Source of the DNA: Phoronis australis
Lineage: Eukaryota; Phoronida; Phoronidae
NCBI GenBank assembly: GCA_002633005.1
Contig: NMRA01000637.1
Span: 129,317 to 193,316 of the forward strand
DNA: 64,000 nucleotides
Direction of reading: 5' to 3'
Below are positions 12,349 through 24,286 of this stretch, in pieces. The stretch's first letter is position 1; each line of letters begins with the position of its first letter. Position numbers and translations under genes: made by a program. The notes beneath the pieces are model-generated. The model was not told where the DNA came from. It saw nothing but the letters and a program-made list of their open reading frames with translations, and searched no databases.

Positions 12349-13889
12349 AAAGGCACACCTGTTTAACTTTTTATATGAATCTCTTTTCATGAGCACAATG
12401 TTCTTTGAAAAAGTATAACTCAGGAACATTTCCATTAGACTTCTTGTGATGTTCGAATTGACTTTTACAAATGTTTTCAGTTTTTCAAGATAATGTTACA
12501 ACTGAATCCCAGTAGTTTGCATACAGACGTATATAAGCTCATGGTTATGTGCAAACGCCCATTGTGCAGCAAGACGGTATCCGATGAACAACATGACATT
12601 CAAATACCGAAGTCACCTTATTTAAAATCTGGTCAATCATGTTACAAGTGATAGGTCAGCTAGGGGATAGGCCTAATGTTAATCATAGTTTAGGGTGATG
12701 AACTTTTTTCTCCTTGTGATATCAGTGTGTCGGTTTTTTAGCAATGCAAAAACATTTTGAAAAGTTTATCAAAGCGTAAATTTTAGTTCAATTATACTCT
12801 TTGTGTTGTACTTGATTCATTTTATTTGAAATCCTTGTACAACACCATATCAAAATCAAGGCATCCTCCTTTTGGTGTTGTTTCAGCTACTGTTCTTCTT
12901 TAGAAAACAACAAATAATATTTTTGTCAGCCTTAATCAGCTGGATGCCTTGTATTCAATGGATATCTAGCAGTATTCAGAATATTTGAAATTACTTGTAA
13001 CATATTAACTATGTAAGAGTTGTATTTTATTATAAAAAATTAGGCCTAGCCAGGATCTGTAAAATAATAGACTATATAGGTTGTACCCCCACGTCCCTGT
13101 AAGTGTCGCAGTCAATGCTGCAGTCCCTATTTCTGCTATAAGATAACCATATAAAAATACATGCTTGTCCAATAGCGAAGAGTGGCAAGAAGTTCCAGGA
13201 TTTTATTTCCGTCTGTCCTGGCCCGTTGTGGTCATTCATTTAGACTGCATGTTTATAATCATAGTGTCTTACTGTGTATTGTAGCAAACTGCAACACAAA
13301 AATTATGCTCATCCAGATTCCACATTGATATAACGACTTCCATTTTCTTGTTGTACATTGACATGTAGATGTAATAGTGAAGACAGTGCATAGGTTCACT
13401 GTCCTGACATCTTTGAATGATCCACTTGATCGAGTCATGAAAATATGCCCACTTTGCCAATGTGACTGTAATGCTTCAGGTTGACCATAACAGGACAATT
13501 TATGTGGTTTGCTGCTTCAAAGTGAGAAAATACGCAAGATACTATGACGGGAACAGGGTGGGTCAAAACGACCGTAATGGGACAAGACGAGTCCCGTTAT
13601 GATCACCCTGGACTGTTATGGTCACCGTCTGAAATTGGATCGTTCTACACTGTATGACGTCAGAACATTTGCCAACCTTCACAGTTGATCAGCCATCTTT
13701 TGATCACTTGATATATGGTACAGTGAGATAAAAATATTTAAATAACAGGTCTACCAGTGAAATCTATATTGACTTTTCCGTCTGTTATAGTTGATTATAT
13801 TGAAAATTTACTTAAAGTGTCTTGCGGATAGCCAAAGATCGAGAAAAGAATTCAATCATAAAAGAGTGGTCAGAATTCAGTGTCCTCAG
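12349..13889. other. duplicated stretch without recognised gene
   Basis: This aligns with 51689-53235 and is AT-rich. It contains an imperfect hairpin at 13570-13604 (arms GACCGTAATGGGAC and GTCCCGTTATGATC around a 7-base loop). It may include upstream introns of the plus-strand gene whose exons begin at 13890. Confidence 0.4.
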
Positions 13890-14213
13890 GGTTTCCTTTG
13901 ACATCACTTGAGCGGATGAAAAGATGCCTGCGTGTGACTTTCATTCTGCATAGGCCGAAGGAACTAAAATTCCTCCAAGACAAGTTTCCTGTATTAGGAA
14001 GGCTAGTGAGGTAGGTTTTTAAATAATATTGTATATTCATTAATTACAATAATGATCTGAAATTTTTGTTGTTTATTTGGTAGGACTTTGTTGAAGTAAA
14101 AAGTACCATTTTTAATTGCTTCAGGGATTTCCTACGGCTTCGAGCTTATGGCTCTACACGAAAGCCCCTGGCCAACAACGCCTTCACCCTTCTGTGGACA
14201 AGGTGGCCAGTAG
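13890..14213 (+). CDS. two conserved exons of an unrecognised gene, copy 1 (partial)
   Basis: Exon A (13890-14010, 121 nt) starts after an acceptor TCCTCAG and ends at a donor GTAGGT. Exon B (14125-14213, 89 nt) starts after GCTTCAG and ends at GTAAGG. The frames join across the intron (the split codon gives R) and give an uninterrupted basic peptide with segments such as LERMKRCLRVTFILHRPKEL and DFLRLRAYGSTRKPLANNAF. In the paralogue at 53236-53559 all four splice borders and both exon lengths are the same, and differences are substitutions only, with no frameshift. I do not recognise the family. The next exon should lie further right, where copy 1 is cut by the N at 14271, so this copy is probably truncated. 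Confidence 0.55.
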
Positions 14214-14270
14214 GTAAGGAGATGGTCAGAATTATTGAAAACGTGTAGGCCTAAAACAGGAATCTAGAAA

Positions 14271-14271
14271 N
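14271..14271. other. ambiguous base N at a duplication junction
   Basis: A single N separates the end of block copy 1 from the start of block copy 2, which begins in the middle of the hairpin corresponding to 3393-3419. It may mark an assembly join rather than a real base. Confidence 0.9.
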
Positions 14272-14453
14272 TTGCAAATACCCTCAACATTTGCAAGAGA
14301 CGAGTCAACTGCTTTTTGGAAACGTGTTATTTGTCAATTACAATTTGAGGTAGGAAACTCACCCGAAATGAACTTAGAAGACTACGAAATTTTATCGAAA
14401 TACTGAGGACTGCTCCCCTTTGCCTGCACATTTACACGGACAAACGATGATTA

Positions 14454-14909
14454 CTACAGCATAGTATACTGGCACAGGTATATCCAATTTCTAGGTTTTT
14501 CACATAACATGCCCACTCTTTGAACAACACTTCGTGGTTTCAGAACGAAAAATCTTTCATTGTAGTCCTTATTTGGCCCATCGAAAATGATCAAGTTCGT
14601 GTATACATAGTCAGGGCACATAAAGCAGGTGATGTTTACTGTCAACCTGTGTGTTTCAGTCAACTTTGGAAAACTATCCGTTCCCTCAACTGGCATATTG
14701 ACTACTCCGAGTTGCGACATTTTACTAGTTATATAATATAATGCACCTGTTCTATTCGCGTCAAGGGATTTGTGTTCAGTTGATGTCAAACGACTGGACA
14801 TTATGCGGCGTGTTATCTCAAACATAGCGTTGATTTTCATAATCACCATAGTCACGGTATTTTCAGTGGCTGATGCCTTTGAAGTGCTGACATCAACGTA
14901 ATTAACCAT
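14454..14909 (-). CDS. hypothetical protein downstream of TRIM copy 2 (151 aa frame)
   Basis: This minus-strand open frame ends in a cysteine-containing stretch with LTVNITCFMCPDYVYTN and PRNWIYLCQYTML before the stop. The corresponding positions in copies 1 (about 3540-4000) and 3 (about 43920-44380) share the last residues but carry stops and frameshifts. The spaced cysteines and hydrophobic strand-like pattern would suit an extracellular beta-sandwich, but that is a guess and no family is recognised. It lies about 1.1 kb beyond the TRIM stop on the same strand, and may be a relic that happens to stay open. Confidence 0.25.
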   Translation of the reverse strand: MVNYVDVSTSKASATENTVTMVIMKINAMFEITRRIMSSRLTSTEHKSLDANRTGALYYITSKMSQLGVVNMPVEGTDSFPKLTETHRLTVNITCFMCPDYVYTNLIIFDGPNKDYNERFFVLKPRSVVQRVGMLCEKPRNWIYLCQYTML

Positions 14910-16044
14910 GCCATTTCCTTTTTGTTCACTTACTCTAGTTTAGAACAATCCTATCAAGTGAAAAACACCCCTAAAATAGAAAGTTTTCCAAATTACAAAA
15001 CTAGATTTCTCTGTTAATTATTTTCACGGATTTTGTTACATCACTGTTTCTGAAAGCATCACCAGTGAAGTTCAAGGTGATCATCTGCAGAGTATATTTT
15101 GATAATGCATTAAATTAAATAAAATGATTCTTTAATAATCACGCCATGTTCAAAGAAATTACTTGAGAATAAGATGTGACTGAATTCGCTCGAGTAAAAG
15201 TTAAGTTTATGGAGATTTTACATGAAATGAAGAAAATTTTCTTTAAATATTACGAAAACGTCCGACTCGCTATTTAATCTGTGTTTAGGTACTAAAATGA
15301 CATTCTTTACAAAGCAATACCATCATCGAAGTGTTGTTCTTTATAACTGAATTCAAATTGAAAGACGCTCGTTTTTTTGGCGGCTGAACTCAACTCAGTC
15401 CCCGTGATATCCAAACTTCGTGAGCGTGTTGTCAAGCAATAACGAATTACCAGTTGTTTATAAGTTTATAAATGATTTCTATTCTGAGAAACGAATTAAG
15501 TGACTTAAATACTGTTTGAGAGAAGTGCATGCTTGTTGCCTATTCGAAAACAAATTCAAAACCTTGCATGCATTTGCACGGCACTATTAGGTAAGAGTGC
15601 AGTTTAAAACAACTATTTCCAGTAACTGTCATGGACGTTTTAGTAATGCGTTTCCAAAGACCAATATATTTAAGCCGCCGGAACGACATTTACGCACCAA
15701 AACAAGTCAAATAAGGACGTGTAACAAACCAATTGCATTGATTGTATTAAGTGATCGAGTTACAAACACAAACACAAACCATATGTATCAATAATCAAAG
15801 GTCAAACCTAATTATCACAAATAAAAGCGCTTCTTTCACACAATATGTATACAGTAACGGTTTATACAATACGCTCAGCTGAGATCCAACATAGACTAAA
15901 CACATAAAAATAGGCGCACACATAAAAGTCAGACGACATTTTGAGATATCTGACATAACTGGTAATAACATAAGCATAGCTATGATACGTAATTAAATGT
16001 ACGCACATGATGTAATTACACGCGCTACTCTGTTCTGTATAACA

Positions 16045-18002
16045 TTATTCTTCCAAGTACTGAAATGTCTTCACCACACCTGTACCCCACTCCACTACAG
16101 ACACCTGACCCGGGGCCGGGAGACATAAACCAGTTGGATCATGGACACCACCAGGGGGCACGATCACGTGTGCACGTGCGTTGTTGTATAAAATCACCTG
16201 ATTATTGGGACAGTCTGCCACCAGAATGTGACCGTGTGAGTCTACACACACACCGTGCGGCCTGTTACTCAGTTGATCGGTCAGTGTGGATATAACGGCC
16301 GGCCGCGTGTGGTCAATCACTGGACACGACCGGGGTACCACTCACTGACCACCAACTGACCACAGTTATCCATGCACACATAGCGTGGTGTGAACTCATC
16401 CAGTCCCAGGGAGGGGCCGTCCAACTGGTGGTGAATATTACAGTCATAATCTGTAATAATCACCCGCCCCCCACCTGCATCACACACAAACAGCCTGTCG
16501 CCGTGACATGTAACATAAGCCTCACCTTTATGCACATCACGACACATCTTCACCACCTCACCGCGGGCATTGTACCTAACAACACCCTTAATGCCGCGGT
16601 TGGTGATGAAGATGTCTCCATCATCGCTACATGTCACATCGAGAGGCATCTGCAGTTTGTGACGAGTTTGTTGTAACTCAAACTTTAGTTTAAACGCGTG
16701 TTTATCAAACACTCTCACTGTTTTGTTCTTCCAGTCTGTTACAACAAACCCCGCATCACAAACTGCCAGTCCACAACACCCACACCCCCTCTCCCCCTCA
16801 CCCCGGCTGGTAAAACTACCCACACTACCCGCAGGTTCTTTAACAGTCAGTGGTGGAGTGACAGGCTGAACGAGTGATTTGGATGAAAGTTGTGAGAATT
16901 TTGTAGTGGTTTCTTGTGATTCTACAGTAAACCCTACGTCAACATACGAGTCAACTACTAACAATTCAGACGGTGTAAAACCGAACACTGGCTTTTCAAC
17001 GCCATGTTGTAACTGATTCACATCTAATGATGCGAGGGTGTCCGCCATGGTGGTGAACTGTTGAGTTGTTTCTGAAGGATGTGAACTTTCAATGAGTTGC
17101 TTAGCGTATCTCAATGTACTCATCAGAGACTGTCGACTTTGTTCAGCCGCCTCGTAAGCGGCTTGAGTTTGTTTTTGGGCCAAGAGGAACTGTTCGTTAA
17201 GTTTAGTGATCGCTTCACCTTTCTTTATTTCAACCCTGTCCTTGAAGTCATCATAAATCTTGCAGAGTTCGTCAAGCTTTTGAGCTAACATTTCTTGAGT
17301 TAGCTCTTCGCGAACATTTCTGCGAGCGTCTGCCACAATTTGTGCATGATCGACTGCGTCTACCCAGGGCTCAATCAAACCTTGGAGCACCTCGACTGCT
17401 TCCTTTGCCGCCTCGTCAAGGTTTTTCATTTTGTGTTGATCGTGGTCTAGTTTTGTACACAGCATACATACGGGTATCTTGCACTTTTCACAATAAATTT
17501 CCAGCAACTTGTCCGTGTGTTTTAAACAATACGTCTTCTGACATCGACGCATTGTTTCAAAATGAACGCCAGCAGCGACTTCATCCAAACTGACCACTTT
17601 GTGGGTTAAAGTGAGTCCAGTCTGACAGTGAACGGCGGCACACTGTTCACACAGGTGATGAGCGCACTGTAGACACATGGACTCTGCTTCGACTGTGGAT
17701 CCGTTGTGATGACACACAAAACAGAAGACATTGCCTGTTTTGGGAACGCAGTCATTCATGTGATACAGGAAATGGTTGAAAGGGAAACCAGCAGCGCCAT
17801 CTTTAGGAATGTTTATAACTCTCTTGCATCTGGGACATGAGAACTCGCCATTTTTTCCTCGTTTGTCCATAAACGTCTGAATACATCCCTCACAAAATGT
17901 ATGTACACACGGTAGCAGGCGGGGAGTCTTCTGGCGCTCCAAACAAATGGGGCATTCGAGCATGCGCCTCATTTCCTCTGCGTCTTTGGAGCTGATGGCC
18001 AT
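16045..18002 (-). pseudogene. TRIM-NHL copy 2, frameshifted in the propeller
   Basis: The frame starts with the same MAISSKDAEEM as the other copies (ATG at 18002, 21 bases after the acceptor whose exon side is 18023) and keeps RING, both B-boxes, coiled coil and most of the NHL region. At 16320/16321 one base is missing relative to 5391-5398 (CACATGG versus CACTGG). The frame then runs into a stop after YPGRVQ near 16317, and the last roughly 100 codons (16341-16045) continue open in another frame. The product would lack about the last two propeller blades. An open frame extending 15 codons upstream of the ATG crosses the splice acceptor and is not a likely start. A sequencing error remains possible, because everything else looks intact. 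Confidence 0.8.
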
Positions 18003-18023
18003 ATCTGGTGGAGTGGAGCATAA

Positions 18024-21000
18024 CTGAAAAGAACGATGAGAGTGCACTTAGTTAAAAAATCGATGTTCTTATTTTCCTTTCAGTATGAGGGTAAGGTTAA
18101 CGACAAAAATACGTAGAGGGCATCACATTGCTTTTCAAAACTTGGGCTTTGTATGCTTTTGAAAATGTTGATAATTAGACAAAACAAAACACGTAAACGT
18201 TATTGTAGCTTCTATCAGATCGTGACTGAACTCACGACAAAGCAAAGTTGCTGTCGTTGGCCTAAGAGGTTTAGGGCTAGTGGCAAATACTGAGATAAGT
18301 TAAATATTTGGTATCATATTCTGATAAGCAAAATATTGATTCACCTATAAAAACTGACTTCTAAACTAAATTCCAACAACATCGTATCAGTAGCTCTACT
18401 CACGCGCACGTTATTCCTCTCTCACGGACGCATAACTATTTCAACTTCCAACAACTGTACAACCTACACATGAACTCTGCTCTCGCACAGTATTCCTAAC
18501 ACCCGAAAGCTATTCAATATAACCCGCACACGCTCCCCAAGTGCCATGTGACTTATTACATAGTGAACATGTAATGAGTTACCCAGCACACGAACAAAGC
18601 GTTTTACACATAAAAATAAGAAATTTCAACATCATGTCAAGAACCTCCTATGTACTCTTCTCACGCACATACTATTAGCCTCTCACAAATGAACATTCCA
18701 AAATCCCCCACCTTTCATCGCGTACCACAGACTGTAGCCTTACTTGCACTCTGACCAACCCTGCTCCCGCACAGTATTCTTAACACAGGGTAACTATTCA
18801 ACAAAACCCCTGAAGCTCCCAGTCCACTTTGCCTACTCAGATATACATGTACAATCTATACTCTCAAAGATCCAGTGTGAATATTCTCTGGTTGTGAGCA
18901 CATTCACACAACTTCTCAATTATTCGTTATGAACAGAATCACTACACAATAACTGCCTGAAAACACACCAAAAACAAATCTTAATGCATTGATGTTTATT
19001 TGAGAGTGTTTAAACCCTCCAATCATTAGAAAAAAAGTGATCGAAGCGAAATAGCGTCATGAAATTTCTCTCAAAGCTATCCCATAATCAAATTTGAGGT
19101 TATCTGAGGGCTTGGAAGGAATTGACTGTTCGATATTGCAGTAAACGACTGCTTCTAAAAGTTGACCAGTGAGATTATTTTGTGCTCCGAGCATTGTCTC
19201 AAGGAATAACGAAGAGTCTGTTGTTTGAAGCCCAGAAATCACTTCACGTCCCTCTAGGAACATGTTATGATCGTTTTTGCAGTAATGATCTGAATAAAAA
19301 CCGCTCATTCAATTCGATGGAATGCCCGTTCATACATCTAAACGCTGCATCAGGTTATCAAAAATGACATTGAGGAGTTGCGATAAATCCTTGTTTCTGA
19401 AAGCCTTTTTTTCCAAGACTGCGAAATTGAATAAATATTTTGATTGTTAAAAGAAAATGCTTGGCCGTGTACCAGCTGGACACAGAATTTTCTGCAATTT
19501 CATTTGACTGAAGCAGAACTGAATTTTGCGTAGGGACTGCAATACCCAGAAACGGCTGACAACGGGTTAGAAATACATGAACAATCCCGGTTTAATTTTG
19601 TAGGATCGTTGAGTGCAAATAAACAAGCTAACTGTCATTTTCACAAAGCGATCTTCATAAGAACCACAAAACGGAAGAAGATTATAACAGAACATTAGTA
19701 GCTTTTTGTTTCCAAAAACACCCATGGCTGAAAATGCTTTTGAACTCACTTTGCGCTCAACTAATTTTCGCATTGCGATAAAAATTATCTATCTTGGATA
19801 TGGGGGGACAGTCCATGCATCGAAAAAACAAAGCAAGTTTTAACCATATCGAAACCGATACCATGCAGGAAATGATGAGTCATTCGTTGGGGACTGACTT
19901 AATCATCGGGACTGTCAACATGTATTACACATAGTGTACCTAGTTATCGGACGGACCCTAAATATCGAACATTTCATAAAATCTTACTTGAAACATAATT
20001 TGAGAATTAAATGACACCAATTTTTGTTCCGCTGTAATGCATTCAATGTCCGGCACCCTCTCGTTTTTTACAGCGTTGCCTCGTTTTGATTTCACCGAGA
20101 GTGGGTGCAATTTAGACCCCCAAGTCGGCCTAAAATGGACGATCGCAATAATCAGTTATAAAAGTTGAAAACAAAATATTTTACCACAATGAAATCATCC
20201 CATTGAACTGACAATATGTCACCGTTTCATTTCCCATTTGTTCCAAACTAAACCCCGGCCGCGCACGTGCGGGTAACGTATCAAGAATGAAGGCAATGAG
20301 ATACTAAAAACTGCAGTGAGTTTGCACGTGCTTCCGTCGTCTGCACTGATTCATCGAAACGACTTGTCATCAGATTTCATTTTATGGATAATTTTGTTGC
20401 GAATAGAGCTGTGTTCTAGCAGCATATAAGTCAAAACAGTCGAGCTGAAATTTGGCTACAAGGAGCCCGCGGCCATTATTTGGTTAGTCAGTTTTCCGCG
20501 GTGTGGCGTATGGGGAAACATGGTGTCCGATATTTAGGTTCTCCGAAGGTTTGCTAGTTGTGTTTTGTAAAGATCAGTCAGAACATAAATGTGGCTTTCG
20601 GTGACAAGATATAGTAACAGAACAATTCCGTAAAGGCAAGTCTTTATTTCAGCAAAGAATTTACAACAATCCGTAGTATTTTCAATGAAATATAATGCAA
20701 AATGTGCCAAAACGTCCGATAATTAGGTCACGTGACTGTGCAGGATGTGGAAACGAGTCTGTGACCGTGCATCTAAATTCCAACAAGACCCTCTACGTTA
20801 AATTCCAGCCGGACGACTGGAGTTTGGACACCTATACCCTATGTACATGTAGTTTGACCGCGGGCTTGGTATTTGATAACTCAGGGGCGTGTGATTGGGG
20901 GATCGAAGCTGGAATTTAGCAGAAAATTCATGGAATTGTTTCCACTCCCTGTATGACTGAAGAATCTTGCATGAAGCTTGAAAATAACCCCGTTACGACT

Positions 21001-21408
21001 GTTTTTGAACATTGCACATCACAACCTACGTAACCATTCAGTTGTATATATTGTGGAAATCCAACATACGCTCTAAGGGTGCAAACGTTTTGCCAAGTTC
21101 ACCAAAATCAAAAAGAACAAAACAAAACAAAAATGTTGAATTGCCGAGTAATACTTTTATAAGCAAAACTAGCAGATTCAGATCACAGTTCACGAAAAGA
21201 AGCAATTACCGGAGGAGAGATTTCAAGGATTATTTTAGCGTCAATCGAACATTCTTAGGCTTTCCCTACATTGAGCGAACGATACAGACGGCCTAGACAA
21301 TAAAATGAGTTTGCAATGCCCTCCTAAGTCAATAACTGACATTGCTTGCATGGTGACGAAAATTTGTGAGGCTAACGATAAAATGGTTTACAAAACGGAT
21401 TCACAAAC
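18024..21408 (-). other. inferred 5' UTR intron of TRIM copy 2, with internal repeat
   Basis: The donor side is at 21408 and the acceptor CTTTTCAG ends at 18024. It is longer than the paralogous introns. Part of the extra length is a diverged tandem duplication, with similar segments at about 18479-18540 and 18763-18825 (offset about 284 bp) around GCACAGTATTC. No gene is seen. Confidence 0.45.
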
Positions 21409-21545
21409 CTGTGAATAGACAAATTTGCTGTAGCCTTGGAAAACACGTCTGCTGCAAAGCTGATTCGGTTCTTCGTCTGAAACAGCAACATCCAGCGTTT
21501 CTTTAGCTAACCAATCAGTAAAACCGCTTTGAGTCACGTGATAAA
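21409..21545 (-). promoter_or_regulatory. conserved promoter/exon 1 block of TRIM copy 2
   Basis: E-box CACGTG is at 21535-21540, CCAAT at 21511-21515, and the donor (CAG then GTTTGT) has its exon side ending at 21409. Conservation of these elements within an otherwise diverged region is the main argument for function. The upstream ATG seen in copies 1 and 3 is absent here. Confidence 0.4.
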
Positions 21546-21806
21546 TAGTCGTTTTGCGTTCACGACAAGGGAGTGACCGGTTTTCCCGCGTTTTTATTAC
21601 TATGAATCTGCCGGGGGCGCAGACGAAGAGCTACGGGCTTCAAGTTCAAATTAGCTGAGTTCATAAGTCTGACGCATTAATTCAATACATGCAATAGGTA
21701 AATTTCACCCAAAGACTGTAGCCTAGCTAGCTGCTACTCGCCTGCGCTCTCTCGCAAGACCAGTGTAAAAGGAGACCCACGGGACTCGTATGGAAATAAG
21801 CTCATC

Positions 21807-21846
21807 TCATCAGGGTTCCCTCATCAGGGTTCCCTCATCAGGGTTC
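21807..21846. repeat. 14-bp tandem repeat, about 2.9 units
   Basis: The unit TCATCAGGGTTCCC occurs twice perfectly and a third time up to its 12th base. Confidence 0.9.
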
Positions 21847-22861
21847 ATTTACAGGTCAATTGTACTACAAAGCCTCAAACTATGGATCATTTTTGAAAAG
21901 CTGTAGGTCATTTACGTCTACCGTTGATGCACTTGGGGGATTTTCTTGTATTATTTGCGTGTTTTAATTTTGCTTACTGCTGATGATATACCATATAATA
22001 GATTTTTTTTTCTTCATTTCATTTCTTTCTTATCAAAACTCGTGCCTGGACTTAACGTCTCCGGATAAGAGTAGGCAAATACAAAGCACTCGATATAGTG
22101 ATAAAAGAGAAATAAATTGTTACCAGTCGCTTGTTTTTAAAGATTGCGAGTGAATTTTGTACCGAGAAAACTCGGTTATCTGATAAGGTCTACGTCATAT
22201 GACGGCTGGTATCATTATGTTTCTATCGCAGGACTGCATGGCTGAGGTTGCATTTTTATGTGGATTTCATAAGCTTTCCTAACAAACTGCACCTCGAGTT
22301 GAAGTTGGCAACAATGGGTTAAGTGATAAATTCTGCGTCCAGTGGTGACGTGTCATCTGATAGCAACCGGATTGATACGCCAAGTTTGTCAGGTGACACT
22401 AACAAACTATCAAGATTAACCGTGGGATTGCGTCTAATAATTCAAAAGCCACGGGAACTGAAGTGCGAGTGAGTAGTCTGATCTCCCGGGCTCAAGTTAG
22501 TGGTTGTAATACGAAGACACGGCCATGATACATTTCAACCCTTTCAACACTAGCGCCACCTAGAGCTGTGTAAAATGTTTTCTTAAAGCTGTCGCAAACC
22601 TGCCTTCCGTCACAGGATATTTTTTATTCAAACCACTTACCGTTATGAGATCGACACAAGATCGTTCCTTTGTCAGGTTGAAAGTGATTTCAGTGGTTTA
22701 AAATAACTGACAAATAGGTATTACTCCTCAAAAGCATTCAAAATTTCCCTGGCCCTGGGCTTGTCGTTTATTGATTAAACTGCCCTACACGGGTAAGTAC
22801 TGTTCAAATATGTAGTGCAACATGCCAAGACATTGCGTTGTAGATCTTCAGTACAGTGTTC

Positions 22862-22935
22862 CTAAACCAACCAGGAATCGAACATGCAACCCCGTCAGAC
22901 GCAGTCCATTGTCTTCACAACTCGACCAACGAATG
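22862..22935 (-). repeat. tRNA-derived SINE head
   Basis: On the minus strand an A-box-like GGTCGAGTTGTGAAG (22927-22913) and a good B-box TGTTCGATTCCTGG (22884-22871) are spaced as in a tRNA. The acceptor stem pairs poorly, so this looks like a SINE or tRNA relic. Confidence 0.5.
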
Positions 22936-24286
22936 TCCGTAAATGAATTAAAGCACCTTTCCTCCCTTGAGGCAACAAATTTCTCGTTGGGACAATTTTG
23001 TACTCTACTTTTACACTGTTTGATACCAACGTGCTTTCCAGGTCAGTGAGCACTTTGCCTCGCCTTGTGCTGGTAACATTGACGTACTACTCATCTCGTA
23101 GCTTTCCGTCTACGCTCGTCCTAACCCGGCGAGCCAATAGAAATCTATTATTGCATCAGCTGACTACAACAAATCTCGTTGGCTCATTGTAACCGCATGC
23201 ACTACCATAAGCAGTATGAAAAAAATAAATCACAACTGCTGGAATTTGCTATGAGTTAAATTTCCCGACATTACGTAGCCGCTTAGCAACTTTGTCTGTT
23301 AGCCATTTTGTCATTATTATATATTTTATTTTCGTTTTAATTGTTCATTTTCCATAACAATTTTTGTCTGTTGCTTGCTCATCTCCTGTTTACTTATTTT
23401 CGACAACATATCTTACTGTTCCATTTTTCATTATACTTTAGATTCCGTTACACTTTCTTTTGTTTTCTAAGTATTGATTTATTCTTGCCACGACACAAGG
23501 TGAGGCAACACCTGACCACTGTTCCAGCCATCGGCAATCGTACTTTCCCTTTGGTATGTCACCCGCAGTTAGGGTTGGATATCCGGTTGACAGCGTTTTT
23601 AAGTAGTCCTGCACTTTTTTCAATTCCTTCTTCTCATTTCGTGCGCCCCTGCGCATGGGCACGAGCAGTCTTACAACATTTCTTGTGGCACTTTTTATTG
23701 CCCATCTTACAAGAGATTATCATTTTTTGTTTCACTTAATCTTATTCATTATTTTGTAATTGTCTTAGTTATAATAAATGACCTTTTATCACCTACCTCG
23801 GCTTCATTTTCACCTCTGGTAACGAGCTTGTGACGCATGTATCATTAATAAATTGGAGAGGTTTCCCTATGCAACGTGAACGTGAATTATGACTCATCCT
23901 TAATTGCGCACGCAGATTCACGTTACATTAAAACATGGGTTTCGCAACAGCTAAATTTTTACGTGAATGTGAAAGTAAACGTGAAACTGAATAACTGAGC
24001 TCAGGATGTCCAGTTATCGCAGTACATATCCGCTACAGATATGAAGATACAAAATATGTGTTGAATGTGAAAAAATTCGTTTCTGCGAACTCTTCTGAAA
24101 ATGGATCAACACTTAAAACGCAAAATTTATTTGCACTTTCAAATAAACAGATGCATGTAAAATGAGCATGTAAAATCTTTGACAACACGAAAATCATATC
24201 TATTAAATATGTTTTCTAGTTCGATGAGATCCATTGAGTCCTGGTAGAATAAGGATTTTGGAAAAAATACTTTCTTGCAACTAACT

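Larger units (their letters stand above)
451..14270. repeat. segmental duplication block, copy 1
   Basis: The whole stretch aligns colinearly with 40640-53616, starting CACATGTCTAAG in both and ending at AGGAATCT(A/G)GAAA. Most differences are substitutions and short indels. Two large ones stand out: copy 1 lacks about 240 bp present at 41520-41764, and has about 1.07 kb (about 11275-12348) that copy 3 lacks. It contains the TRIM gene at 5120-7078, its 5' region, a tRNA-like SINE and two exons of an unknown gene. 451-2700 holds no recognisable gene. The right end is cut by the N at 14271. Confidence 0.9.
14272..21655. repeat. segmental duplication block, copy 2 (truncated, diverged)
   Basis: The sequence corresponds to about 3395-9320 of copy 1, in the same order and orientation: hairpin, downstream region, TRIM coding exon, intron, conserved CACGTG/CCAAT block. 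Outside the TRIM exon the similarity is patchy, with many indels and a locally repeated intron segment, so the unit is older than the copy 1/copy 3 pair. The left part of the unit and the unknown gene are missing. Confidence 0.85.
21656..24286. other. spacer without recognised gene
   Basis: This stretch contains three tandem units of the 14-mer TCATCAGGGTTCCC (21807-21846, third unit incomplete) and a tRNA-like SINE (22862-22935). The remaining open frames show no domain or splice pattern I can support. Confidence 0.4.

Noticed and set aside
18003-18047. Upstream extension of TRIM copy 2 by 15 codons starting MHSHRS
   Set aside because: The extension crosses the conserved splice acceptor at 18024 and is not open in the same way in the other copies. 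The MAISSK start is shared.
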